A stretch of 31,162 nucleotides of DNA from a virus, in the IMG/VR virus record IMGVR_UViG_3300001847_000171, positions 1 to 31,162 of that record; one strand, given 5' to 3'. A program made the position numbers and the translations under genes. This document shows positions 24,746 through 30,723 of this stretch, piece by piece (positions within the stretch are counted from its first letter, which is position 1; each line of letters begins with the position of its first letter). The notes beneath the pieces were generated by a model, which was given only the letters and a program-made list of their open reading frames with translations, was not told the DNA's origin and did no database searches.

Positions 24746-25319
24746 TCTAATACCTACAGAAATACTGCAACTCTTTGTTCATGGAGTTGTTGGACTTGCA
24801 GCATTACTATTTGTTGCAAGTTTTTTTTCTGGTGCTTACAAACCTCTTGTTAGATTAACATCTGTCGTTGTTGCACTATTTGGTATCTATTTTGAAGGTG
24901 GTTATGTTACTGAAATGGAATGGCGTGCAAGAGTAGAAGAACTGCAAGAGAAAGTTAAAGTAGCAGAAGAAAAATCAGCACAAGTGAATACTGTAATTGA
25001 GAAACAGTATATTGATAGAGTAAAAGTCATTAAGGAAACAGCAAATGCAAATATACAATATGTTGATAGAGTTGTTGCGAAGTATGATAATCTTTGCACC
25101 GTGTCTAATGCTGCTATCATGCTCCACGACAGCGCCAGTCGTAATGAAGTGGCCAGAAGTACCATCGGACTTGATGAAGGAACCTCCTCTCTTAAAATCA
25201 GCGACATCCTCTCAACCGTCACAACAAACTACGCAACCTACTACCAGGTAAGAGAACAGGTTTTAGGTTGGCAACAATGGTATAAAGAACAGAAAAAAAT
25301 ATTTGAAAGTGTAAAATGA
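24732..25319 (+). CDS. Inner-membrane spanin candidate (Rz-like)
   Basis: A 195-residue protein that probably disrupts the outer membrane at the end of lysis together with the nested o-spanin. Two hydrophobic segments near the start (about residues 9-30 and 38-54) anchor it, followed by a long charged coiled coil (VEELQEKVKVAEEKSAQVN) and a periplasmic region to the C-terminus, as in i-spanins; the second hydrophobic segment is extra compared with lambda Rz. ATG two codons downstream is an alternative start. The reading frame has C-rich wobble only where the nested lipoprotein gene overlaps. Spanin identity rests on the nested partner and the lysis neighbourhood. Confidence 0.75.
   Translation: MWMLSLIPTEILQLFVHGVVGLAALLFVASFFSGAYKPLVRLTSVVVALFGIYFEGGYVTEMEWRARVEELQEKVKVAEEKSAQVNTVIEKQYIDRVKVIKETANANIQYVDRVVAKYDNLCTVSNAAIMLHDSASRNEVARSTIGLDEGTSSLKISDILSTVTTNYATYYQVREQVLGWQQWYKEQKKIFESVK
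25060..25251 (+). CDS. Outer-membrane spanin lipoprotein, nested Rz1-like
   Basis: A 63-residue lipoprotein encoded in the +1 frame entirely within the i-spanin gene, the classic lambda Rz/Rz1 layout. The signal peptide MLIELLRSMIIFAPCLMLLSC ends in the lipobox LLSC; after processing, a short Pro- and Gln/Thr-rich chain (PEVPSDLMKEPPLLK) remains, typical of o-spanins. ATG at 25060 keeps the arginine before the hydrophobic core; ATGs at 25045 and 25084 are alternatives, and none has a strong ribosome site. It would reside in the outer membrane and contact the i-spanin across the periplasm. Confidence 0.82.
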   Translation: MLIELLRSMIIFAPCLMLLSCSTTAPVVMKWPEVPSDLMKEPPLLKSATSSQPSQQTTQPTTR

Positions 25320-25474
25320 AAACCTTCAAACAGTTTGTAGAGCATATTGTAAAAGTAGGCAACAAATATAGATTAGTTTCTAAATCAACAGGCAGAAATT
25401 TGGGTACCTATGATTCAAAAGCAGGCGCTGAAAAAAGAGAAAGACAAGTTCAGTATTTCAAACACATGGGATAA
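25316..25474 (+). CDS. 52-residue capsid-targeted mini-protein
   Basis: A very short gene starting with an ATGA overlap at the i-spanin stop. MKTFKQFVE is close to the T4 internal-protein targeting peptide (MKTYQEFIxE). The remaining 43 residues, NKYRLVSKSTGRNLGTYDSK and a helix EKRERQVQYFKHMG, form a small beta-beta-alpha module I recall as a frequent phage add-on domain. It is strongly basic, suiting packaging with DNA. Placed between spanin and nuclease genes, it fills what would otherwise be an unexplained gap. Function unknown. Confidence 0.72.
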   Translation: MKTFKQFVEHIVKVGNKYRLVSKSTGRNLGTYDSKAGAEKRERQVQYFKHMG

Positions 25475-25477
25475 AAA

Positions 25478-26242
25478 ATGAAAAAATTATTAATTGCTCT
25501 ACTATTATTACCTTTAATCGCACTTGCTAATCCAATCGATGATAAGTGCCCACAGTTTGTATTGCGTGGCGCACCTATTAGCCAATTAACAAACACTCAA
25601 TATATCTGCAAAACAAATTATGCAATTCATTATCGTTATGATACGAAAACACCAGAATATGTTGTAGAGCATGTTACGAAAGAAGCGATATCTGGTCCTG
25701 CAAAACGCAAAGATGATTTTAGACCTGACCCTGATATTCCAAAACAACATCAGTCTCAATTAGCAGATTATGCTGGACAACCATATGATCGTGGTCACCT
25801 AGCACCAGGTGCAAACAACACCCAAAACGATAACATCATGTCAGAGAGTTTCTTTCTAAGTAACATGATGCCTCAAGTGCCAAACAACAATCGTGGTATC
25901 TGGAAGCAACTTGAAACATATATTCGTAATTGGGTTCTAGAAGGTAAAGATATCTACTTGGTGACAGGAACATACTATGCACAAGGCTATCAAACAATTG
26001 GTGCAAACAAGGTTGGCATTCCAACTCATGCATGGAAAGTTATTGTTGATCGTCAAAAAGGTAAAGCTATTGGCTTTTTCATACCAAACACAGCACTACC
26101 TGTAGCAGATTTACCAAAGTATGCAGTATCGGTTGAACAGATTGAAAGAATGACTGGTATAAACTTCATGCCTCAATTACCAGCACAATTAGCTGGTGTT
26201 GAAAAATCATTCAATCTAACTGATTGGAGTGGTTTACAATGA
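25478..26242 (+). CDS. Exported DNA/RNA non-specific endonuclease (NUC/EndA type)
   Basis: A 254-residue secreted nuclease. MKKLLIALLLLPLIALANP is a clear Sec signal peptide with cleavage after ALA. The beta-beta-alpha metal core shows Asp104-Arg-Gly-His107 in DRGHLAPGANN, where His is the general base, and SNMMPQVPNNNRGIWKQLE, which supplies the metal-binding asparagine and the downstream glutamate. The enzyme would cut DNA and RNA in the periplasm or outside the cell. It sits three bases after the mini-protein and inside the lysis cassette. Possible roles are clearing host nucleic acid at lysis or attacking DNA of competing phages during entry; these are inference. Confidence 0.92.
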   Translation: MKKLLIALLLLPLIALANPIDDKCPQFVLRGAPISQLTNTQYICKTNYAIHYRYDTKTPEYVVEHVTKEAISGPAKRKDDFRPDPDIPKQHQSQLADYAGQPYDRGHLAPGANNTQNDNIMSESFFLSNMMPQVPNNNRGIWKQLETYIRNWVLEGKDIYLVTGTYYAQGYQTIGANKVGIPTHAWKVIVDRQKGKAIGFFIPNTALPVADLPKYAVSVEQIERMTGINFMPQLPAQLAGVEKSFNLTDWSGLQ

Positions 26243-26640
26243 AAAAACTTTTACTATGCTCTGTTGTATTGCTAAGTGGTTGTTCTCTTGTCGATGCATA
26301 CTTCATGGCAAAATATGACACCACAGAACACGCATTAATTAATCGTATTGGTGTTCATGCTGCAATGTATAAAGATGATTGTGCAGACCATGATAAGACT
26401 AAAGCAAATGCCGCTCAATTATTAATTGTTGCTAAAGAATTAAAGAATTTTAGTGAACATTTACCTAATAACGAATTAACGATTAAATTAGTCGTTCCAA
26501 TTCACACCATGGTAGAAGATTTGAACAAAAGATATACTGAAAAAGAAGTCAGCAAAACATATTGTGAATTGAAATTACAATCTATTTCTAACTCAGCCGA
26601 CTATGTGCAGAAGGCTATTGCAAAGAGACCAAGAACATGA
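26239..26640 (+). CDS. Small lipoprotein of the lysis cassette
   Basis: A 133-residue protein; I start it at the ATGA overlap with the nuclease stop, which gives a proper signal MKKLLLCSVVLLSGC with lipobox LSGC. The mature part is helical with two later cysteines (DDCADHDK, YCELKL) that could form a disulfide in the periplasm, and a basic C-terminus. I do not recognise the family. A lipoprotein in this place could act in superinfection exclusion or lysis control; the sequence does not decide. It overlaps the next gene by ATGA. Confidence 0.75.
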   Translation: MKKLLLCSVVLLSGCSLVDAYFMAKYDTTEHALINRIGVHAAMYKDDCADHDKTKANAAQLLIVAKELKNFSEHLPNNELTIKLVVPIHTMVEDLNKRYTEKEVSKTYCELKLQSISNSADYVQKAIAKRPRT

Positions 26641-26843
26641 CAACACCTTTAGAAATTGCCGATATGGCACAACAAATACAAGTTTATTACGAATCAGGTA
26701 GAATATCTAAAGAAGAATTCGTAGAATTGCTACATGATCAGGTAATTTCACAGACCATAAATAACGATGCATTGAATTTAGAAGAAAATATTAGATATCG
26801 TGAGATTATAAGCGGTGTAATTAGTCTCGCATCAGCCGTATAA
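26637..26843 (+). CDS. Small helical protein, function unknown
   Basis: A 68-residue protein made of helices (LEIADMAQQIQVYYESG; SKEEFVELLHDQV), with no signal peptide or membrane segment. The SKEEFVELL pattern resembles small helix-turn-helix phage proteins, but no function is recognised. It is coupled to the lipoprotein gene (ATGA) and is followed after ten bases by the endolysin. A late-type promoter octamer lies inside its second half. Confidence 0.65.
   Translation: MTTPLEIADMAQQIQVYYESGRISKEEFVELLHDQVISQTINNDALNLEENIRYREIISGVISLASAV
26756..26763 (+). promoter_or_regulatory. T4-type late promoter candidate inside a gene (CATAAATA)
   Basis: Fourth copy of the octamer. It lies within the small helical gene, 90 bases before the endolysin start, and could give the endolysin its own late transcript. 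Being inside coding DNA, it might also be chance. Confidence 0.4.
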
Positions 26844-26853
26844 GGAAATAATT

Positions 26854-27474
26854 ATGGAATTGACACTACACCAATTAAAACAACTATTGCCAAAAAATCC
26901 ATATGTAGATCATTGGCATCACGCATTATCTATTTTGTTGCCTGATTATGAAATTAATACGGCTCAACGCATCGCTGCATTTATTGCTCAATGCTCACAC
27001 GAATCTGGCGGATTTACTGCGCTCAAAGAAAATCTAAACTACAAGGCAGAAACTCTATCACGAATTTGGCCAAAATACTTTCCACCTGAGATTGCAAAAG
27101 CCTATGTAGCGATGCCAAATAAACAAGAAGCTATTGCGAATCGTGCATATGCCAATCGTATGGGTAATGGCGATGAACATTCTGGTGATGGTTGGAAATT
27201 CTGCGGTCGTGGTCTTATTCAATTGACTGGTCGTAGCAACTATCAAGCATTCGCTGATAGCCTTGAAATGAATATCGATGATGTACCTGAATATCTTGGT
27301 ACATTTGAAGGTGCGGCACAATCTGCTTGCTGGTTCTGGGAATCAAACAATCTAAATCAATGGGCAGATAAAGGCGACATAATGACATTGACGAAGAAGA
27401 TTAATGGCGGCACTCTTGGTTTAGATGATCGAATAAAACATTACGAACACGCACTTCATGTATTAGGAGCATAA
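26854..27474 (+). CDS. Endolysin, glycoside hydrolase family 19 (chitinase/muramidase-like)
   Basis: A 206-residue single-domain lysozyme-type enzyme that cuts the peptidoglycan glycan backbone. AQCSHESGGFTALKEN holds the catalytic Glu50 and the second acid Glu59. GDGWKFCGRGLIQLTGRSNY (residues 111-130) is the GH19 substrate-binding signature. It has no signal peptide, so release depends on a holin, with candidates just downstream. The length matches phage GH19 endolysins without a cell-wall-binding domain. TAAGGAAAT provides its ribosome site. Identity is secure. Confidence 0.95.
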   Translation: MELTLHQLKQLLPKNPYVDHWHHALSILLPDYEINTAQRIAAFIAQCSHESGGFTALKENLNYKAETLSRIWPKYFPPEIAKAYVAMPNKQEAIANRAYANRMGNGDEHSGDGWKFCGRGLIQLTGRSNYQAFADSLEMNIDDVPEYLGTFEGAAQSACWFWESNNLNQWADKGDIMTLTKKINGGTLGLDDRIKHYEHALHVLGA

Positions 27475-27475
27475 C

Positions 27476-28018
27476 ATGGCAGAAGAAAAGAAACCATTGA
27501 GCCGTTCAGAAAGAGAAGCACAAATCAAAGACAAAGCGGGTCTTGTTATCTGCGTTCTTGCTGCATTACTAGCAATTAATACTTTAATGGGTGGTTCAAA
27601 CTCAAGCAAGATTCTAAACAATACAATCGAAGCAAATAATACTTGGGCATTTTATCAGGCTAAATCGATTAAACAAACTCTAGCAGAAATGTCTTATGAT
27701 GATGCAGTTCGTGCAGGTGACAAAAAGAAAGCAGAAACACTTGCTGCCAAGATTGATCGATATGAAAATGAACCAAAAGAAGGTAAAAAAGAATTGATGG
27801 CAAAGGCTCGTAGTTTAGAAGCCGAAAGAACAACTGCTAAGGCTCGTTCACCATGGTACACTTATGCAGGTTCATTATTTCAGATTGCGATTGTATTATT
27901 GACTGCAAGTATATTAGCAGTTAATATGCGTTTGTATTACTCAAGTGTAGTGGTTGGCTCTGTTGCAGCATTTTTGATGAGCCAAGCAGTTTGGTTATGG
28001 TTACCATTAACATTATAA
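27476..28018 (+). CDS. DUF4337-like membrane protein
   Basis: A 180-residue membrane protein. One hydrophobic segment lies near residues 23-39; a soluble helical part with NTWAFYQAKSIKQTLAEM follows, and two further segments (about 132-150 and 155-178) end the chain. The NNTWAFYQAKSIK core is the mark of the bacterial DUF4337 family, whose function is not known. It sits between endolysin and holin candidate, each with its own ribosome site, so a role in lysis timing or membrane changes is possible but unproven. Its presence in a phage suggests transfer from a bacterium. Confidence 0.75.
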   Translation: MAEEKKPLSRSEREAQIKDKAGLVICVLAALLAINTLMGGSNSSKILNNTIEANNTWAFYQAKSIKQTLAEMSYDDAVRAGDKKKAETLAAKIDRYENEPKEGKKELMAKARSLEAERTTAKARSPWYTYAGSLFQIAIVLLTASILAVNMRLYYSSVVVGSVAAFLMSQAVWLWLPLTL

Positions 28019-28027
28019 GGATTAATC

Positions 28028-28456
28028 ATGGCGCAAGAAGTTAAAAAAGACGAAGATTGGATGCAAAAGAAATGGCGTCCAGCGATGGGTTGGATGTATA
28101 TGGTTGTTTGTATGATGGACATGGTTGTGTTTCCTATCATTTGGAGTTTAGCACAAACATTAACTAAACAACCTATTACACAATGGAACCCACTTACACT
28201 ACAAGGTGCAGGTCTGTTTCATATCGCCATGGGTGCAGTTTTAGGTATCGCAGCATTTGGTCGCACACAAGAAAAGATGGCCGGCGCAGCGGTTAATCCA
28301 ACACCAAGCGCACCAGCACCAATGCCATTACCGATGCCTGTATCGTCACCAGCACCTATGCCAATGCCAGCACCAGTTGTATCGGCACCTGCTGCACCAA
28401 CAATGTCATCAACAGGTAAACTAGCACCACCACCTGCTGAACAACCACTTCTATAG
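28028..28456 (+). CDS. Putative holin with proline-rich tail
   Basis: A 142-residue membrane protein. The charged start (KKDEDWMQKKWRP) is followed by two hydrophobic helices, about residues 18-46 and 62-82 (LTLQGAGLFHIAMGAVLG), then a cytoplasmic-looking tail of repeated Ala-Pro and Met-Pro pairs. I recall the KWRPxMGWMYMxxC...WNPLTLQGxGLFH pattern from holin-like proteins of T4-like cyanophages. Its position near the endolysin supports a pore-forming role. The Pro-rich tail is unusual for a holin and might bind a partner. AAGGATTAATC precedes the ATG as ribosome site. Confidence 0.7.
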   Translation: MAQEVKKDEDWMQKKWRPAMGWMYMVVCMMDMVVFPIIWSLAQTLTKQPITQWNPLTLQGAGLFHIAMGAVLGIAAFGRTQEKMAGAAVNPTPSAPAPMPLPMPVSSPAPMPMPAPVVSAPAAPTMSSTGKLAPPPAEQPLL

Positions 28457-28464
28457 GAAAACAA

Positions 28465-28653
28465 ATGAACAATCTAGCAATAGCAATTGTTACTGCACTT
28501 TCTTTACTTTCTTCACCAGTTCAATCAGCAGAGAAGAAAAAGGTTTGTCACGAAGAAACAGACAAGAAAGGCAAGAAGAAAGAAGTCTGTAAAGAAATTA
28601 AAGTCCATAAGAAACTAGAAGGTACTGCCGTACCAGATGGAAAGAAAAAGTAA
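28465..28653 (+). CDS. Small exported Lys-rich protein
   Basis: A 62-residue protein. MNNLAIAIVTALSLLSSPVQSA is a Sec signal with cleavage after QSA, leaving a 40-residue mature peptide that is very rich in Lys and has two cysteines (KVCHEE and EVCKEI) able to form one disulfide. GGAAAAC precedes the ATG. I know no family. A basic periplasmic peptide next to lysis genes could bind outer-membrane lipopolysaccharide or DNA; this is speculation. The stop overlaps the next start. Confidence 0.68.
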   Translation: MNNLAIAIVTALSLLSSPVQSAEKKKVCHEETDKKGKKKEVCKEIKVHKKLEGTAVPDGKKK

Positions 28654-28958
28654 TGGCAACTACAGCAGAACGATTAGGCATCGTTGAAACCAAGGTAGAA
28701 AACCTTGGTGAGAAAATGGATGAAATCAAGGTAGATGTGCGTGAAATGCATGATTGCCTTGATAGAACCCGTGATGACTTGACAGAGAAACTTGATAAGA
28801 TGTATAATGCATCTTGCGACCAACACGCGGCTTTATCAAAAGAATTAGATGGTCTTAAAAAAGATAAAGATCGGATAGTTTGGATCGTAGGCGGTGCTAT
28901 TGCTGTATTGGGATGGTTATCTGGACATTCGGATAAGATTCTAGCACTATTTCATTAA
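28653..28958 (+). CDS. Coiled-coil protein with C-terminal membrane anchor
   Basis: A 101-residue protein. The first 70 residues form a heptad-like coiled coil (VETKVENLGEKMDEIKVDV; DDLTEKLDKMY) with two cysteines. A single hydrophobic segment near the end (VWIVGGAIAVLGWLSG) would anchor it, followed by a short tail. The build is like XhlA-type holin-associated proteins or small phage membrane regulators. It is the last gene of the lysis cassette; the primase promoter starts three bases after its stop. Assignment to a named family is uncertain. Confidence 0.72.
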   Translation: MATTAERLGIVETKVENLGEKMDEIKVDVREMHDCLDRTRDDLTEKLDKMYNASCDQHAALSKELDGLKKDKDRIVWIVGGAIAVLGWLSGHSDKILALFH

Positions 28959-28961
28959 TCG

Positions 28962-28990
28962 TTGACAACCCTTAGTGGTTGTGTTATATT
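28962..28990 (+). promoter_or_regulatory. Host sigma70-type promoter (TTGACA, 17-base spacer, TATATT) before primase
   Basis: A perfect -35 box, the ideal 17-base spacer and a five-of-six -10 box lie in the 40-base gap before the primase. The start point would fall near 28996, two to four bases before the primase ATG, so the transcript would be leaderless or nearly so; indeed no ribosome site is visible. It would make the primase-thyX-nrdA block an early unit separate from the lysis genes. Confidence 0.75.
28965..28982 (+). promoter_or_regulatory. Inverted repeat in the promoter spacer, possible operator
   Basis: ACAACC and GGTTGT form a perfect 6-base dyad around a 6-base centre, lying between the -35 and -10 boxes. 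A dimeric repressor bound here would block the polymerase. As an RNA hairpin from read-through of the lysis genes it has no following T-run, so a terminator is less likely. Confidence 0.45.
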
Positions 28991-28998
28991 ATGGTACT

Positions 28999-30033
28999 AT
29001 GTCACTCTATATCGAATCTAAGTATGTAAGGTTGCTTTCTCACCGTTTGCGTAATTTCAAACAGAAGAAAGATTACCTGTGGAATTTCTCTTGCCCTTTT
29101 TGTGGCGATTCACAAAAGAATCTCACAAAGGCAAGAGGTTATGTCTTTCAAAGAGGCACCAATTTATTCTATCGGTGCCATAACTGTGGAGTAAGCACCA
29201 ATGTGGGCAATCTCATCAAACATATGGACGATGCCTTACACAAGGAGTTTATTCTTGAACGCTACAAATCAGGTGAAACCAATAACACCCGTAGCGCCAA
29301 CACAGTCCTCAACATACAACCGCCAAGGTTTGATAAGTTATTCAAACAAAAAATATTTGAACACTCAGAATGGGTCGACAAACTCCCAAGTGGACATTTT
29401 TGTTTAGAATACTGCAATCGTAGGAACATTCCAAAAGAAGCACTAAGTAAGTTGTTGTTCACTCAGCATTACAAAAAATTCATGGATGCAATCTATCCCA
29501 ATCACGGGCATGATGATATGTATGATGATGCTCGTTTGGTCATTCCATTCTATGATGAAAACAATGAATTGATTGCTATGTCTGGTCGTGCATTAGAAAA
29601 CTCTAGTGAAAAACTTAGATATGTAACCATTCGCACAAACGAATCAGATAAAAAATTAGTTTATGGAATGGATCGCATCGATAAAAATCAAACAGTCAAG
29701 ATCGTTGAAGGTCCTATCGATAGTCTGTTTTTGAAAAATGCTATTGCAAGTGGTGATGCTAACTTGAAACTCTGCGCGGAAGAAGTTGGTCTTGATAATG
29801 TAATATTAATTTTTGATAATGAACCTCGCAATAAAGAAGTCTGCAAACTTATTTTAAAAGCAATCAACTTGCATTATAATGTTGTCATCTGGCCTGCAAC
29901 CACAAAAGGTAAAGACATTAATGAAATGGTCTTATCTGGCAAATCAGTAGGCGAAATCGAGAGTATTATAAGTAGTAACACATTCAGAGATATAGAAGCA
30001 ACATTGAAATTTAATATGTGGAAGAAAATATGA
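28999..30033 (+). CDS. 61: DNA primase, T4 gp61-like
   Basis: Makes RNA primers for lagging-strand synthesis and works with the gp41 helicase. The protein has 344 residues, as T4 gp61 (342). I start it at MSLYIESKYV; in-frame GTG codons up to 28975 lie inside the promoter. The N-terminal zinc finger uses Cys32 and Cys35 (CPFCGDS) and Cys60 and Cys63 (CHNC). A TOPRIM-like catalytic core follows with VKIVEGPIDSLF (Glu) and LIFDNEPRNKE (Asp). The stop overlaps the thyX start by ATGA. Identity is secure. Confidence 0.93.
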   Translation: MSLYIESKYVRLLSHRLRNFKQKKDYLWNFSCPFCGDSQKNLTKARGYVFQRGTNLFYRCHNCGVSTNVGNLIKHMDDALHKEFILERYKSGETNNTRSANTVLNIQPPRFDKLFKQKIFEHSEWVDKLPSGHFCLEYCNRRNIPKEALSKLLFTQHYKKFMDAIYPNHGHDDMYDDARLVIPFYDENNELIAMSGRALENSSEKLRYVTIRTNESDKKLVYGMDRIDKNQTVKIVEGPIDSLFLKNAIASGDANLKLCAEEVGLDNVILIFDNEPRNKEVCKLILKAINLHYNVVIWPATTKGKDINEMVLSGKSVGEIESIISSNTFRDIEATLKFNMWKKI

Positions 30034-30710
30034 AAATAAAATTGATCAGTTATTCTGAACCCGCAGGTGAAATGCCAGCAGATATTGATGATGTTCAAGA
30101 TTTAGTGGCTTATTGTGCAAGAGTATCAAATCCAAGTAATCAAACAAACACAGATACATCAGAAAAGTTAATTCGTTATTTGATTAAGCATCAGCATTGG
30201 TCACCTTTAGAGATGGTTAGTGCCTGTTTAGAAATTGAAACAACTAGAGATATTGCAAGACAGATTTTAAGACACCGCAGTTTCAGTTTTCAAGAATTTA
30301 GTCAGCGTTATGCCGATCCAACCAAAGAGTTGGATTTTGTTTTGAGAGAAGCACGACTACAAGATACAAAAAACAGACAAAACAGTATTGAAATGGGAGT
30401 TACTCTAAAAGATTCATTGATTGTAGATGAATGGAAACGCAGGCAGGTTGAAATCATTCAACAGGTGAAAGAATCGTATGAATGGGCTATTCGAAATGGT
30501 ATAGCAAAAGAACAGGCTAGAGTAATTCTACCTGAAGGCAATACAATATCAAGGTTGTATATGAATGGAACAATCCGCAGTTGGCTCCACTATATACAAC
30601 TCCGATCTGCAAACGGTACACAAAAAGAACATAGAGAAATCGCACTCAAATGTGCAGAAGTTATTGCCAAAGTATTTCCAATGGCAAAAGAATTTACAGA
30701 ACAAGAATAA
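30030..30710 (+). CDS. thyX: Flavin-dependent thymidylate synthase ThyX
   Basis: Makes dTMP from dUMP with methylene-tetrahydrofolate, NADPH and FAD, supplying the phage replisome. The protein has 226 residues. The signature RHRSFSFQEFSQRY (residues 81-94) is the ThyX motif RHRxxSxxxxSxR. HWSPLEM and the C-terminal RSWLHYIQLRSANGTQKEHRE segment complete the active site of the tetramer. I use the ATG that overlaps the primase stop instead of the GTG four codons upstream. ThyX, not a T4-type ThyA, is common in aquatic T4-like phages. Confidence 0.95.
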   Translation: MKIKLISYSEPAGEMPADIDDVQDLVAYCARVSNPSNQTNTDTSEKLIRYLIKHQHWSPLEMVSACLEIETTRDIARQILRHRSFSFQEFSQRYADPTKELDFVLREARLQDTKNRQNSIEMGVTLKDSLIVDEWKRRQVEIIQQVKESYEWAIRNGIAKEQARVILPEGNTISRLYMNGTIRSWLHYIQLRSANGTQKEHREIALKCAEVIAKVFPMAKEFTEQE

Positions 30711-30723
30711 TTGGAGTAAAGTA

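Noticed and set aside
25045-25059. Earlier ATG for the nested o-spanin
   Set aside because: It adds residues MQIYN ahead of the signal without a ribosome site; the ATG at 25060 gives a normal lipoprotein signal, though the choice is not certain.
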